Assembly: GCA_036346275.1 (NCBI GenBank)
Contig: JAYEVK010000478.1
Location: forward strand, 1 to 64,000
DNA: 64,000 nt
From: Otatea glauca
Lineage: Eukaryota; Streptophyta; Magnoliopsida; Poales; Poaceae
Reading direction: 5' to 3'
The stretch's first letter is position 1. Each line of letters begins with the position of its first letter. Position numbers and translations under genes: made by a program. The notes under the pieces are model-generated. The model saw nothing but the letters and a program-made list of their open reading frames with translations, searched no databases and was not told where the DNA came from. Shown one piece after another: positions 30,924 to 43,322 of the stretch.

Positions 30924-33900
30924 ATGGCGGGCTGCTCGAGGGGCGGTCTCCCCGCCTGGATGACCGCTGCCGCCGCTCGCGTCGACCTCTCTGGCGGTGG
31001 CGCCGCTATGTCGGGCTCGCCGGCTCCCCATCCGGGGCCGTCGGCGCCGCAGTCGGCCGCGGCGGACCAGGAGCTCGGGATGGCCGAGCGCGCTCTCTCC
31101 GCCTCCAGCGCCGCCTTCGTCTCCGCCATCATCGTCAACCCCCTCGACGTCGCCAAGGTCGGGGCTTTCGTAGCTTGTCCATTATTTTAGTGAGCTTTTT
31201 GTGTGGTTTGTGGTGGCTAAGAGGTGGTAATTTGTGTGTCCCCGTGCAGACGAGGTTGCAGGCGCAGGCGGCGGGGGTGCCGTACTACCAAACCTCCCAG
31301 ATGGCGGCGCTCGGGCCCGATGCGGTAACGAGTCCAACCTCATTGCGTGCCGTGTGCGGTGGAATTGGGTTGTAGTTGCCTCTGATTTCAAGTGTGAATC
31401 GTGCAGTTGCGTGGGTTTATGTATTTTCGGTTGGTAGATTAGGTTAGTGTGCGAAAAGCAGTTAGGTTTTCTGGATGTGAATGTGTTGTTTTGGTATGAT
31501 CACCGTGGGATTGGATAGATCAGTTATTTGGTCCAAACTCCAGAGTGTACCTTGATGTTTATTGTTTGGATGTAGGTCATGTCAAATTTGTTGTTTGGAC
31601 CAAAAACATGTATTGTTCAGCACCTGGTTTTCTTAAATTTCATACTTGGCTAGAACTGCTAGTGACATTGCTTGGATTGCGGTTGATGTTTGCCATTGGT
31701 GATTGCTTTGCCAACCAGACCTGTCTCAATTCCATTAGCCTTTGGAAGTCCTATTTCTTTTTGGATTGCTTGTTCAACAGGCAGGCACAATGGGATGTGG
31801 GCTGGATGCTGTTAACTATTTCACTGTTTGGTAATATGACCTAAGGTGGAGGGGAATGTACATAACATTCACTAGATCATTCTGCTAGAAGATGAGTAGA
31901 TACTATTTAACTGTACCACAGGTTGGTAGTAGTAGTTGTGATCATTTTGATATGTGATATAGTCCTAATTCTGGTAAGAAACTAGGTTTTGGATGTTAAC
32001 AATCTTGGAACTGCTGCTTGTGGTTAGCCAATTTTAGCATACTGTGGTGAACAACCATGTAACTGAGGTAGATACTGTTAGTGGGAACGGTGTTGTGTAC
32101 CTGTAACAAAGGTGGATTGTTCTTACCAAGATTCTATCCTTTGTATGTAGACATGTCGGTTCATTACTTAATAGTGCTACTTGATGATTTTACTTGATGT
32201 TGGTAAATTCAATTCCTTTTCTGGTTATATTGTATTTCTCAAATCTAGAGTAGTGTTGTGTGCGTAGTATTTGACTATGGAAAAATGGTCATGTAAAATC
32301 TCTTGAAACTGCCATCATATTCTGGAACAACATTTTCACGTTTTTGGTATTACAAGATTTTTTTATTTACTATATGCCTATTCATGTTAATAGTCTGAAT
32401 TGTAAGTCAACAATCCCATTGTATTTTTGCTGGGTTAAGTGTCAAATGAATGCCCAATTTGCCCCTTGTGCTTACTGGAGGAATGCTGCTGATGTGTTAC
32501 GATGCTTTCCAGATACTGTCTGAGTTCAGATGTTCTCCATCATGCACACGTGGTGTCATTTTGGGAAGTGAACCTGTTTGCCCCCCTGATTGCTTTCAGT
32601 ACAAGGGAACACTTGACGTATTCTTGAAAGTTGTTAGACAGGTAATGCGGCGTTAGTACGTTTTGGTAGTTTCTTATGTTAGTAGTAACAACCAGCAGAT
32701 AGACATACTTAACACATTGGTTAATGTGTTTGTTTCAGGAGGGATTTGGTAGATTATGGAGAGGTACAAATGCAGGCTTGGCCCTAGCTGTACCAACTGT
32801 GAGTTCTCTTATAGTATGTTCCAGTGTGCTAGTCATTGTCTTATGTTATTTTTGTTTCCGTTCTGTCTCATGTGGAGCATATTTTCAGTCTCTGAGGTCT
32901 ATGTGAAGTAGGCAACTACCTGCGCTTATCCATATCATTTACACTTGTTTCTCAAGAGAAAATCTGCTCTGTCTTACGTTTTGTCTGCTGAGACATATAT
33001 AACTCATCTTGGTAGAAGCCATATCTGCTTTTTTTAATCTGTTCTATTAATTTGCATATGAAAATAAATGTATGGTCAAACAATTCCATGTGTAAATAAG
33101 GTCCATGGTGTCATTTTTGTCTTGGCTTTAGAGATATCGGTCTGTTAAAATAAGATAGATATCATCTACCCTGCATATATTGTCTCTCCCGCTTCCTCAT
33201 ATCTTCCTGTATTCTTTTGCTTGAATGCTGTCCGTTGCTAATGTGTTTTGACCTCAAACAGGTTGGAATATATTTGCCTTGCTACGACATATTCCGCAAC
33301 TGGATTGAAAATTTTACAAGAAGCAATGCTCCTGGTTTGACACCATATGCACCACTAGTAGCAGGATCAGTTGCACGTTCGTTAGCATGCATTGCTTGTT
33401 CGCCAATCGAATTGGCAAGGACACGTATGCAGGTGGACCTCTATTGGAAGTGTCTAGTTACATTTTAATTCATGCCAGATCAATAATTATTGTTTATAAT
33501 TTGTCTTCGAGGATCAAATTTGTTGCACAATTCAGGGGCCTATGTAATACGTCGTTTTATTTGTTTATTTAAAGTATCAAATGGTCACCAACTCACTATT
33601 GTCACTGCTCTATGTTAACAGGCGTATAAAGAATTTCAACCTGGAGTAAAGCCTCCTGGAATGTGGAAAACGTTGCTTGGTGTTCTTTCACCGCTTTCAA
33701 GTTCAAGTCAGAATGGTGTGTTGGTTTTATTTATTTTCATATATATTAGTCTATGCTGGATGCTGGTTCCTATTTATCATAGCAACGTCTTGTTTTCCAT
33801 AGTCGGATGTGTCAACTTCCAGTATTCTGTATCTTTATTCCAACAACCGAAATTATCTTCATTTTGTGAGTAAAGAAGTTGTTTTGATTGATTGATTAAT

Positions 33901-35884
33901 TAATTAATGCTGAAACAGTACAAAACTATCGTGTTCTGTGGACGGGTGTGGGTGCACAACTTGCTCGGGATGTTCCTTTCTCTGCTATATGCTGGTCGAC
34001 GCTGGAGCCGGTGAGTCCCTCTTGTGAATGGTCTTAAATATGTCAAATCCTTGTCACAGTTAAATGGTAGTATGATACACATCTCAGCTTGCTACAATTA
34101 TGTGCAGATTCGAAGAAAGCTGCTTGGTCTTGTCGGAGAAGAAGGTGATGCAGCTAGTGTGTTGGGAGCAAACTTTGCTGCTGGCTTTGTAGCAGGTAGT
34201 GTCGCTGCTGGTGCTACATGCCCTCTAGATGTTGCGAAGACAAGGAGACAGATAGAGGTTTGTGTATTCTTTCACCCCCTCTATATTTTTCTGGAAATGA
34301 CCATTGGAAACTTATTTTCAGCTTTAGTCTCACCATTTAATTTTCACCTGCCACCTATTTCATATGGTGCATTCTTGCATTGTGTACTTTTGTCTTGCTC
34401 GTCTCTTTTCTTCTTTTTTATTTGTTTTTCTTTCATTTCAGAAGGATACCGAGAAGGCAATGAGAATGACCACGAGGCAAACATTAGTTGATATATGGAG
34501 GTATGTCTTCAATATGAGGCATTTCATTTCAAACAAATATAAATGCATTTTTTTTATGGTGCTATACATTTCTGCTTTGGTTGCTGGGTTGGGTTTCGGA
34601 CCCAACTTACGAATGGATCAATTGGGCTTATATGCTGGTGGAGCTGTGATTTAGTGAGCCATTTGGATGTAGGCGGATTAGCTGGGTTAGGTTTGTGAAC
34701 TGGACAAGAATTTTAACAGTTGGGTTGTAAGGAAATATTGCTTTATTTTTACTGAGTATTGACACAGAAGTAACTGCTATTGAATAGTTAATCAGCTCAC
34801 CAAAACTTACTAATGAATCTATGTAAGAGTTCACATGGTTTGCAGAAATAAGATTAACATTGAACTATGGAAGTACACTAGACTAGAGAACACTCCAAAA
34901 AAAGTGTGAGAGCGATACTCCCTCTGGTATCACATAGATTTCGTTTTAGCTCTATGCACATAGAACTAGGAAGAAGTTAATACCTTAGTTTTGCTATAGT
35001 TTGCCCCTAAAATATTATTTGTGTACTACCAATGAACAATTAATAGTGGCATTTACAAGTTGCACAAATCTTGAAACAAACGAAGGGGTAAGTGATCACC
35101 ATCTACCCTTAATTCATGCTTTAATGTTTGTGCAACTTTTAAAAAGAGATGCATAGAAGCACCTCTAAAAAAAGAGGACAAATGGTTGCAGACCAAAACT
35201 AACTCTCTAGAACTTGCATCTTTTTTGGACTTGAGGGATTAATCTCCTTAAGAAAAGGGAGATACAATTAAGAATGTCAACAAACTTTGCTGAAAAGAAA
35301 AGCCGAAGACCGAATCCATGAAGATGTATAGATATTTAGTAGATAGATACCTATGAAGTAATCAATTGGCTTTCCTAACAAAGGATTAATACACAACCCA
35401 TTGGAATGACTATGTTAGCTGGTTTGATTTATGATCCAATCCATCCAGTACAAAATCATGTCTTGCTTGCTTCTTGTTCTCATCTGTCTCTTGAACAAAG
35501 ATGAAGTAGGTTGGATCAGATTCCGTGATTTCTGTTGAAATTTTTGTCTGTCTTCCAAAATCTATCTGTAATGCTTTGTGAGAGCCTTTCTTGCCTTAGC
35601 TTTTCACTTATCTCAGAGAGATCTTGGCTGGGGAGTTTCGTTTATTTGAATTTTGTAGCTGAAGGCTTAGTTAGAACAATTGTCCGTATAGCAACTCGTT
35701 TGCTGCTCATTTCACCTACTACGATTTTTTTTCTATGTTGCCAGCTCTGGAGGTCTCAAAGGCTTGTTCACCGGTGTTGGTCCACGTGTTGCTCGTGCTG
35801 GCCCATCAGTTGGAATTGTCATTTCCTTCTACGAGGTCGTCAAGTATGCTCTTCATCAAAGGCACATGTCATGACCAAGATATT
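30924..35884 (+). CDS. Mitochondrial carrier, MTM1/SLC25A39 type
   Basis: Ten exons: 30924-31157, 31250-31324, 32513-32641, 32739-32798, 33262-33432, 33622-33715, 33919-34010, 34108-34257, 34442-34500 and 35745-35884. The spliced frame ends at TGA and encodes about 400 residues. Three carrier signatures are visible: NPLDVAKTRLQAQ (residues 73-85), SPIELARTRMQ (near 214) and CPLDVAKTRRQIE (near 322), one per two-helix repeat of the inner-membrane SLC25 fold. After the first comes a loop with four cysteines (FRCSPSC...VCPPDC, residues about 110-130), typical of the MTM1/SLC25A39/40 branch. Yeast and plant MTM1 are linked to mitochondrial Mn-SOD activation; animal SLC25A39 imports glutathione. 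The substrate here is inferred. The start was chosen at the first ATG in a GC-rich exon, with MAERALSASSAAFVSAIIVNP beginning the first helix. Confidence 0.92.
34917..35241. mobile_element. Possible degenerate Stowaway MITE in carrier intron 9
   Basis: Begins CTCCCTCTGGTATCACATAG after TA, the Stowaway start style. A GGACTTGAGGGAT end near 35230 is only weakly complementary, so the right boundary is uncertain. Confidence 0.4.
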
Positions 35885-36571
35885 GTTCAGAAGATAGAAA
35901 GCACCACTTTCACTTGTAAAAAAAGATCTGCCCCAGTTCCAGCAAGTTTACACCAAGTAACATGTGAGTCGAAATCCGACTCGGATTCAGGTGTCTGATT
36001 CGGCAAAAAAAAAAATATTAGACACAAGAAATGCTACTCAGAATTGGACACGGGTATCGGAATCCGATTTGGATTCGAGGTGTACGATTCGTCAATTTTT
36101 TTTGGACACGGGTGTCTGAGTTACACTCGTTTACGCCGGTTACTCGAGCTTTGAACGGGCAGGGCTCGGTGTAACGTAGAGGATCAAAGTTTTCAAGAGT
36201 CAACAGGCTTTTTCATGGATGAGAGGTCCAAACGTCCAGTTTCGTCTGGTAATTTCTTCAAAGCCTTTCAGTTTTGCTGTGGAGAGGGCTCCAGTTTTGT
36301 TAGGGGAAATGGACCATCATCTCATCTAAGTTTTCCTTTTGCACCAGAAGCTGAAACTGCTTCGATTAACTTATAGGAAGACGAATATAGTGTAAGATGT
36401 AGCATTGACACGGATCAATAATACCTTGCACTTGGTATCCCCAAAACTACGAAAGTAAATTTGTCTTGTTTCGTCTCAAAACGCTGATGGTTTACCCCAT
36501 CTTGAGAACAAGTTTGGTGGTTAACTGGCCTTTTTGGTTGCCTTCATTTTTTTGTAGATGCATTGTGGATG
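35885..36571 (+). other. 3' region of the carrier gene up to the hAT insertion
   Basis: Contains two imperfect copies of a GACACGGGTRTC...TCCGANTTGGATTC block at about 35970-36120 and AATAAT at about 36417, a possible polyadenylation signal. No gene seen. Confidence 0.4.
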
Positions 36572-36579
36572 GTTTGGAG

Positions 36580-39500
36580 CAGGGTTCGCAATTTCGTTTT
36601 CGAACTGAATTTCGAGAATTGATTAGCACCGGGTTGCCGTGATTTTTGACCGAAATTAGGTAAAAACCACGGTTTGCGAAAGTCAAATAGCCCGGTCAAA
36701 CCGACGGGAGGAAAACAGAGAACCGCTCGAAAATTCTCGAAAATCGATCGGTTTATGACGAAAACTGACCGGTAAGGATCGAAATTTGATGGCAAAAGGA
36801 AAGAAGTTGGGAGATGCAAGGAAAAATCGTGAAAAAATTCTAGAAAATTATAAAAAAAAAATCAGAGGGAGGCCCAAAAATCCAGGAAAAATATAAGAAA
36901 CATGTAAAAAAATATCAAAAATTGTGATGAAATTCCGGCATGACCTTTGTTATATTTTACATCAATGTGAATTGTGAAGTACATATTTTGCAATAATAGC
37001 ACAAGTACAGAAGAATGTGAAAAATTTCGACATGACCTTTGCTATAATTTAGACAATCTCAAGTTGCAAATGAGGCATTTAGCAATAATATGTCAAGAAA
37101 TAATATTTCATTCAATACAATTGACAACTCAATTCAACAAAGCCACACTTTAGTATCAATCATTTCAATAGCATGGCATGTAACATTTGAAATCAAATTT
37201 TCTCATCGGTTATGAATGTTCACACCTGACACAGCTTCGTCGTCCTTCTATTGTCGGCTTGTCGCACATGTGCCGTGTTGAACCTACATGAACGCTATGC
37301 TAGTAAAAAAATCAAGTTGCAATGAAATGAAACATACAAATGAAACATTACCTTTGGCGTTACGGGTAGTATTACTGGGTGTACAATTGGTTGGCCATAT
37401 TGTATTCCTCGGTGGACATCAAGGTCAATCCTCGTGTAGCTAGCAACTCCGCTTTGTAATCGTTCCAGCTTTGCCCCGTCCATATACTTGTTGTTTGCCA
37501 CTGTTGATACAACATGGCATAATACTCGGGGTCGTGCACTTGTAGACCCATTGGGTGGTTGGTTGTGCATGAGTATCGGGGATGATATAGTCGTAGCTGC
37601 TATATGAGCCATAGCTCCCTTGCGTCTCGGCAACGCCATAGGAGCTACAACTATCCTGTGGTGCATCTTTTCCCTTCCCCTTAGTAGTCTTCCTCTGTGA
37701 TTGGGGAGCGCCATGGTCTCTGTCTTGTGTTGCATGAGTGTACTGAGACTCCCCTGTAAATTGTATGTGAAGCTGTGCTTCTGAGTGGGAAGTGAGAGGG
37801 ATGGAGGGATCAGCAGGGGACTGACCGCCGTCAGTGTCCATCTTGGAGCTACTGTCATTGGATTCTTGGTACGGCGGGCTCCGACGATCCGTGTCAGTTG
37901 AGTCATCACTCCCTACATAATGTTCCTGCTGTGCGGGATGCTTCCCCTTTTTTTTGAGGGAGTTTTCCTTTTTGATTGCTCCCTTGTTGGCACTGCTGGG
38001 TGCTTCCTCTTTCCGATGTGAGTGTCCCCCACTACCGTTTCTACCTATTCGGTGATGCTTCCAGCCCTAGTTACCGTTCAAAACGCACCAGTGTCTGCCG
38101 GGTCTATCACGAGGTGTGATGGGAGTGAGGTGTCACTCTCTGTGTCCTCCTCGTCAAGTAAGGGGTCAGCATTGGACCTTCCTCTCTCCATCCACTATTG
38201 GATAGGATTTTCTGCGTCGCATAGTGTTAGCTCCATAAGGCGTTGAAATGGATCATCTTCGGCTACGGACTTGTCACTTTCCTGTTCTTGAATTCTGAGC
38301 CGCAAGTTATAGTTCACATAGACCAACTTGTGGAGCTTCTTGTATGACGGACGGTTGCGAATTTTAGTGTGGATGAATGCGAATGTACTCCACTTGCGCT
38401 CGCATCCGCTGAAAGAAGCGCAATGCGAAACGATGCGCAGAGCCAACTGTTGGAGCGTGGGTGTGTCCGAACCAAATACACCCCACCAGTGCGCTGCAAT
38501 ATAACAAAGACAAAAATAATTACGATGTGAAAATATGAGATTGGCATTATATTTAATGTAACATAAGGAAAATATCAGGGGAAGTTTTACGACCATGTGC
38601 CATCCTCTCAGCTAGTGCACCCGAGAATGATCCAACCTTTCTACTGAAAAGATCAGACTCGTGAAGACCTCGCATCGCCATATCAGTATCATCAGCAAGC
38701 GCTTCAAATGCATCTCGTAGATTTGGTAAGAAGGAGTTGGTCGTGCCATACGCGTAATGCGTTAGGGGATTTAAGGCGGCAGCTGTATGAAATTGAACAA
38801 AATCTGTTAGTAAAAGTATTTGTGAGTACAAGCTATTAAAGTGAAAAGAGAAGAATGTAGTACCAGCGTTCATATATCACTTGTTAGGTCGCCCATTCTA
38901 GGGTCCATGACATTCATGTATTGTTCGAAAGTACTTGGAGAGTCATAAAACAAGCTATCATATTCTTGTCACATAATGTTATACCGTAGTATCACCTCGC
39001 TCAAGTTGGGAACCCTGTCTTGATCAGCAAATCGCAAGAAGGCGTACAACGGTTCCATAGATTTCACAACTGATTGAAGGTTGTCCCACCAGTCTAAGCT
39101 CGAGAGACACCCATACATGTACCTCCCCTCTGCAGTATCAACAAATCGCGACGATAGAAATTCCTCCGAGGCCATCCATTGCAAGAACTTGTCCTTGCGA
39201 CGAAGGAAACTGTCCAAAAATATATAGTTTGTTCCAAAGCGAGTCGCATTCCACTTGACCAACTCGTCACCAATGTGCTTTTTCATCATGGCGTGAAGCT
39301 TCGCATGGTTGTAAATCCATCGAGAGATTTTTCTACCACTCTCGATGACAGAGGCGTGGTCCGGAAACTCTCTAATCTGCTTCAACATCAGATTAATCGT
39401 GTGGGCCACATAAGGCTGCCACACGATGTTGCGGTGCTCCCGTGCAATGAGCTTGCATGCCTTCTTATAATTGGCACCATTGTCCGTGACAATTTGCGTA

Positions 39501-41920
39501 ACATTGCGCGCACCCACCTCATCGACCACTGAGGCAATTTCCTGCATCAAACAAACACAATGCTCATACGTCGCATCAAACTAATACAATGCCCACTTGA
39601 TTTTAGAATAGGAGCCATTAAGCAAGTACCTTGCGCAAGTATGACGAGTCCTGACTTTTGCCCGTCGCATCAACGGATTTGTGGAAGAACATGGTACCGT
39701 TGCAGTACAGCATGAAGTTGATAATGCTCATGCGTGTTGGCCCAGTCCAAGAATCGCACATGATGGTTACGCCATACGTTGATCATTCCCTCTTGAACTT
39801 CGTCATCTTCTTCTGTATATCCGCTTCGTTCTCGTCTAAATATTTGTCGTCTATGTCTTTCCCACTGGGAGACGGGACACTCTCGCCTACAAATGAAATA
39901 TAGGATAACCATGTGAGCTATTGTTGAAGGTATAACTCGACGAAAATTTGAAACGTCACTTACCTCATTTTTGAGTTTCCCTAACGGCGCTAACGAAGTA
40001 CGGATTGTCTGCTTTCCTCCCCGCGATACCAGCCGTGTGAAAAAATTTGGCCCATGCTGAGCCAAGCGCATTCCTCCCCTTCTGTGTCCAGCTCCCAGTG
40101 TCAATCCTTGGTTGCACAGGGCCACGTGCTGTACCAAGGTGGTAATCCCCCACGGCCGGTCTGTCCCGTTGCGATGAACTCCGTCCCATCCTTGGCAACA
40201 GACCGCCGCCCCCTCCTCTAGCCCTTGTAGAGGTGCCACTGCCAACACCGTGCTCATATCTGCCACCTGCCCGGCTGATAAATTCTGCCTCAGCCCTGGA
40301 GGTCTCCATGGCGTGATGTAGTTGTTCCTCTTCATCAGCATCACCCGTGTACGCTTCATACATACTTCTCGCCGGGGAATATGCAGCTGCTGTTTCCTTT
40401 CGGAACCTCTCCTCCCTCTGTCCCTTGCTCTTATCCTTCGTTCTGTCTAGGTCGCGCTGAAAGTACTCGCGAACCTCCTTAGGGAATTGATTGCAATGGA
40501 CTACATTTGTACCGTGTGCTGCCAAGTGGTGCTTAAATCGGGTTGCACCGCCTCCCTTCTTCTCTTTGTGACAGTACTTGCATCGAAATCCACCACCCAT
40601 CTTTTCACCATGCTCCCAAATAACATCACCTTGGTCTGCCATCTGCATCAACATGGTACAATAGGGTGAGTTTGTTCCGATTATTTACAAGCATGGGCAA
40701 ATTCCTAGAAGAATACGCATAATGCATCAAATACACACCCTGGCTTTGTGAGGAATAAAATGTTGTTGGAAGCACAAGCACAACAACTAATTAAAATGCC
40801 CACTTGCATCGAAATCCACCACCCATCTTCTCGCCGTGCTCCCAAACAACATCGTCTGGGTCTGCCATCTACTCATACAAAACAGCAATTCAGTAATCAC
40901 AATCTACCTTTCATTCATGCTTTAATATTTCTGCAACTATCAAAAAGAAAAGCATGAAAGCACCTCTCTAATAAGCTATTTTACATTTTGCTCAAGGTCA
41001 CATTCATTCCATTTCACGTGCCTTGGCAGTTGCCAGTATTGAACATCACTTGTGTTTTCATGGCATGCCTACTGATTCTACATGGCGTGCTTGTTTTCTA
41101 CTGTGCTTGCTAGGCACGAAGCAACTAACCTAGGTTCAAATACAAGTATGCATGCCAAATATATATACACAGTCATGCACATATATGCATATATCAGTAG
41201 GCCACTTTTACTGGCTCTAATCCAATAAGTCTCTACCAGTACCAGCTACCAGGCTCACAATTCACAAGCACAAGCTAGTCATCTACTTATTTTGCACATG
41301 CTGTCGAAAGCCGAATGAACTCACCGATTTTCGCTCGAAATTTGTCGAAAGCCGGTCGGATTTGGAATGAAAATCGTCGGCGCTGTGCAGGCAATGATTT
41401 TCTCTGGAGGAGTCTCGGCTTTCAACCTTTGCCGATCGGTTTTCGCTGACTGAACGTCGGTTTCGCCGTCTCAAGCGCCGGATTTGAGAGGAGTTGCCTA
41501 GGGTAGAAGCTATGCAGACTTGTGGAGTGGGGAACACCAATAATGCTGTCGGAAATGTCCAAATCAGTGTTTAAATGCCTTTTTTTTCGTGGGCCGGATG
41601 GGCTATTGGGCCTAAACAGTGCTAGCCCATATGAATAGTGCAATTTTCTTTTTTCTTTTCCTTTTCAATTTCCCTCATTCAGTTTTTTGCTCTAAAACAT
41701 TTACTAAATTCGATTTTTTCACAAATTTTCATCTCAGATATCACAATGATATTATTACTAATTTTAGGAATTTTTTGTCAAATTTTTCTAATTTTTTTTG
41801 AATTTTTTTAATTCAAATTTGAATTCAGTCGGTTTTCCACTCGGCTTCACATGCCGAACCGGCTCGGCACCCTCGAATTTCGCGAAATTCGTTCAAAAAT
41901 CGTCGGCATTGCGAACCCTG
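36580..41920 (-). mobile_element. 5.3-kb hAT transposon with 8-bp target duplication
   Basis: Left end CAGGGTTCGCAA and right end TTGCGAACCCTG are perfect inverted termini (12 bp), with weaker similarity further in. Both sides carry GTTTGGAG (36572-36579 and 41921-41928), an exact 8-bp duplication. The transposase lies on the minus strand and is broken, so the element is no longer autonomous. AT-rich non-coding flanks occupy about 36580-37290 and 40700-41920. Only 188 bases separate its right duplication from the left end of the next MULE. Confidence 0.92.
37290..40639 (-). pseudogene. hAT transposase pseudogene (BED, DUF659, hAT dimerisation)
   Basis: Minus strand, several exons. The first (40639-39965) starts MADQGDVIWEH and has a BED-type finger (CKYCHK...HHLAAH). 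The second (39886-39630) encodes a DUF659-like segment with YGVTIMCDSWTGP. The third (39541 to about 38864) has TQIVTDNGANYKKA and HTINLMLKQI. A fourth lies at about 38782-38591. A fifth (about 38494-38195) carries the C-terminal dimerisation motif (FSGCERKWSTFAFIHTKIRNR). In-frame stops interrupt it at 39965-39967, 39783-39785 and 38969-38971, and again after NPIQ at about 38195. Otherwise the domain order matches plant hAT transposases. The Gln/Ser/Tyr-rich tail reaches about 37290. Confidence 0.85.
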
Positions 41921-41928
41921 GTTTGGAG

Positions 41929-42106
41929 TTTCAAGGAGTTCTTTTAACCGGGATAGCGAAATTCTACGACAGGAATGAAATTATCATTGGACAGCAGGGG
42001 CCTTCTGAGCCCAGCCGTGATATTGCAGACATTTTCACGTGTCCTTGCGGAGAAGGCATTTTGGCGCGGCCCAAATGATTCAAGACCGATTGAAGTATGG
42101 CAACCT
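41929..42106. other. 188-bp host sequence between the hAT and MULE insertions
   Basis: Original locus DNA joined to 36571 before the hAT insertion and to 50563 before the MULE insertion. An open frame crosses it (GLEFQGVLLTGIAKFYD to LARPK, stop at 42078), but I recognise no protein. Confidence 0.5.
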
Positions 42107-42116
42107 CTGGAATGAA

Positions 42117-42331
42117 GAATTTTTTTTTCTTAAATATTTTTTTTATTCTTTTTTTCAGAACTATGCGTCCGGATGAAAAAATTGCAGAATTGCCCTCCGG
42201 TCGCCCGTGTATGGGGCGATCGCCCTCATACATGGGCGATAGCTCCTCCAAAGCGGCCGTTAGCGGCCAAGCCCGGAATACATGTGGTGGGCCCCTATCG
42301 CCCGAGACAGGCGATCGCCCGGCGAGGGCTA
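42117..42331 (+). repeat. Left terminal inverted repeat of the MULE
   Basis: Matches the reverse complement of the right end over most of its length. It contains the GCGATCGC-centred palindrome (about 42201-42240), a second GCGATCGC at 42310-42317, and a TATA-like CTATAAAG just beyond at about 42328. It therefore probably also carries the transposase promoter. Confidence 0.85.
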
Positions 42332-42365
42332 TAAAGCCGATCGCCCAAGCGAAGGGAAGCCAATG

Positions 42366-42495
42366 AGGCGTAAGAAAACGAAAGAAGAAGAAGAGAAGAG
42401 GAGAAGGAAGAAGAAGAGAAAGAAGAGAAGAAAAAAAGAAGAGAAGAAGAAGAAAAAAAGAAGAGAAAAAGAAGAAAAAGGGGAAAAAAAAGTAA
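42366..42495. repeat. Purine-rich (GAAGAA)n low-complexity tract
   Basis: GAA/AAG-rich leader after the left TIR. The deleted copy has the complementary CT-rich tract at about 18800-18870. The open frame of Lys/Arg/Glu repeats across it is not a gene. Confidence 0.7.
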
Positions 42496-42639
42496 ATCGT
42501 CGTTTCTGCGAAGGTATTTTTACAAAAAATTTTATGATTGTTTAGTTACGTAGAAGTTAAATGTACCATTTATTATTTAAAATTTTAGGATTTTGTAGTT
42601 TTTAGAAAATTTAGGAGTGTGTTATTAGAATTTTAATGT

Positions 42640-43100
42640 AGCATTTAATATTTAGAAAATTTAGGATAGTGTTGTTTAGAAATTTCTCGAATAGCGTTTA
42701 GAACTTTAATGTAGTATTTAGTTTTTAGAAATTTAAGGATTGTATAGTATTTAGTACGTTACAAATTTATTTAGTATTAGAAATTTATTTTAGTGTTTAG
42801 AAAATTTAGGATTGTGCAGCGTTTAGAATTTATCGCATAGTATTGTTTAGAAATTTCTCGGATAGCGTTTAGAACTTTAATGTAGTATTTAGTTTTTAGA
42901 AATTTTAGGATTGTATAGTATTTAGTACGTTACAAATTTATTGTAGTATTAGAAATTTATTTTAGTGTTTAGAAAATTTAGGATTGTGCAACATTTAGAA
43001 TTTCTCGCATAGTGTTGTTTAGAAATTTCTCGGATAGCGTTTAGAACTTTAATGTAGTATTTAGTTTTCAGAAATTTCAGGATTGTATAGTACTCAGTAT
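42640..43100. repeat. AT-rich ~165-bp tandem repeat in the MULE leader
   Basis: Two to three imperfect copies of a unit containing TTTCTCGGATAGCGTTTAGA, TTTAATGTAGTATTTAG, GTACGTTACAAATTTATT and GAAAATTTAGGATTGTGC, between the left TIR and the transposase start. Confidence 0.75.
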
Positions 43101-43322
43101 ATAGAAAGTGAATATAGTGAAAATAGTAGGCAATATTTACAAATTTAATTTGGTAGGGTTAATGTAATGTGGCACAAATATAATGTTAGGCCATATGGTA
43201 GGCAAGTCAAATTACTTATTTGTAGTCAAAATCACTTATTTATAGTCGTATTTTGTAGTACGATCAATGTACGTTTGTAGATTGTATTTTAGAGTAATAT
43301 TTTTAAATCGGACGTTGCAAGC

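Noticed and set aside
33661..33873. Small hydrophobic ORF in carrier intron 6
   Set aside because: It starts inside exon 6 and reads through the intron; not a separate gene.
42282..42545. Lys/Arg/Glu-rich open frame
   Set aside because: Product of the (GAAGAA)n leader tract of the MULE.
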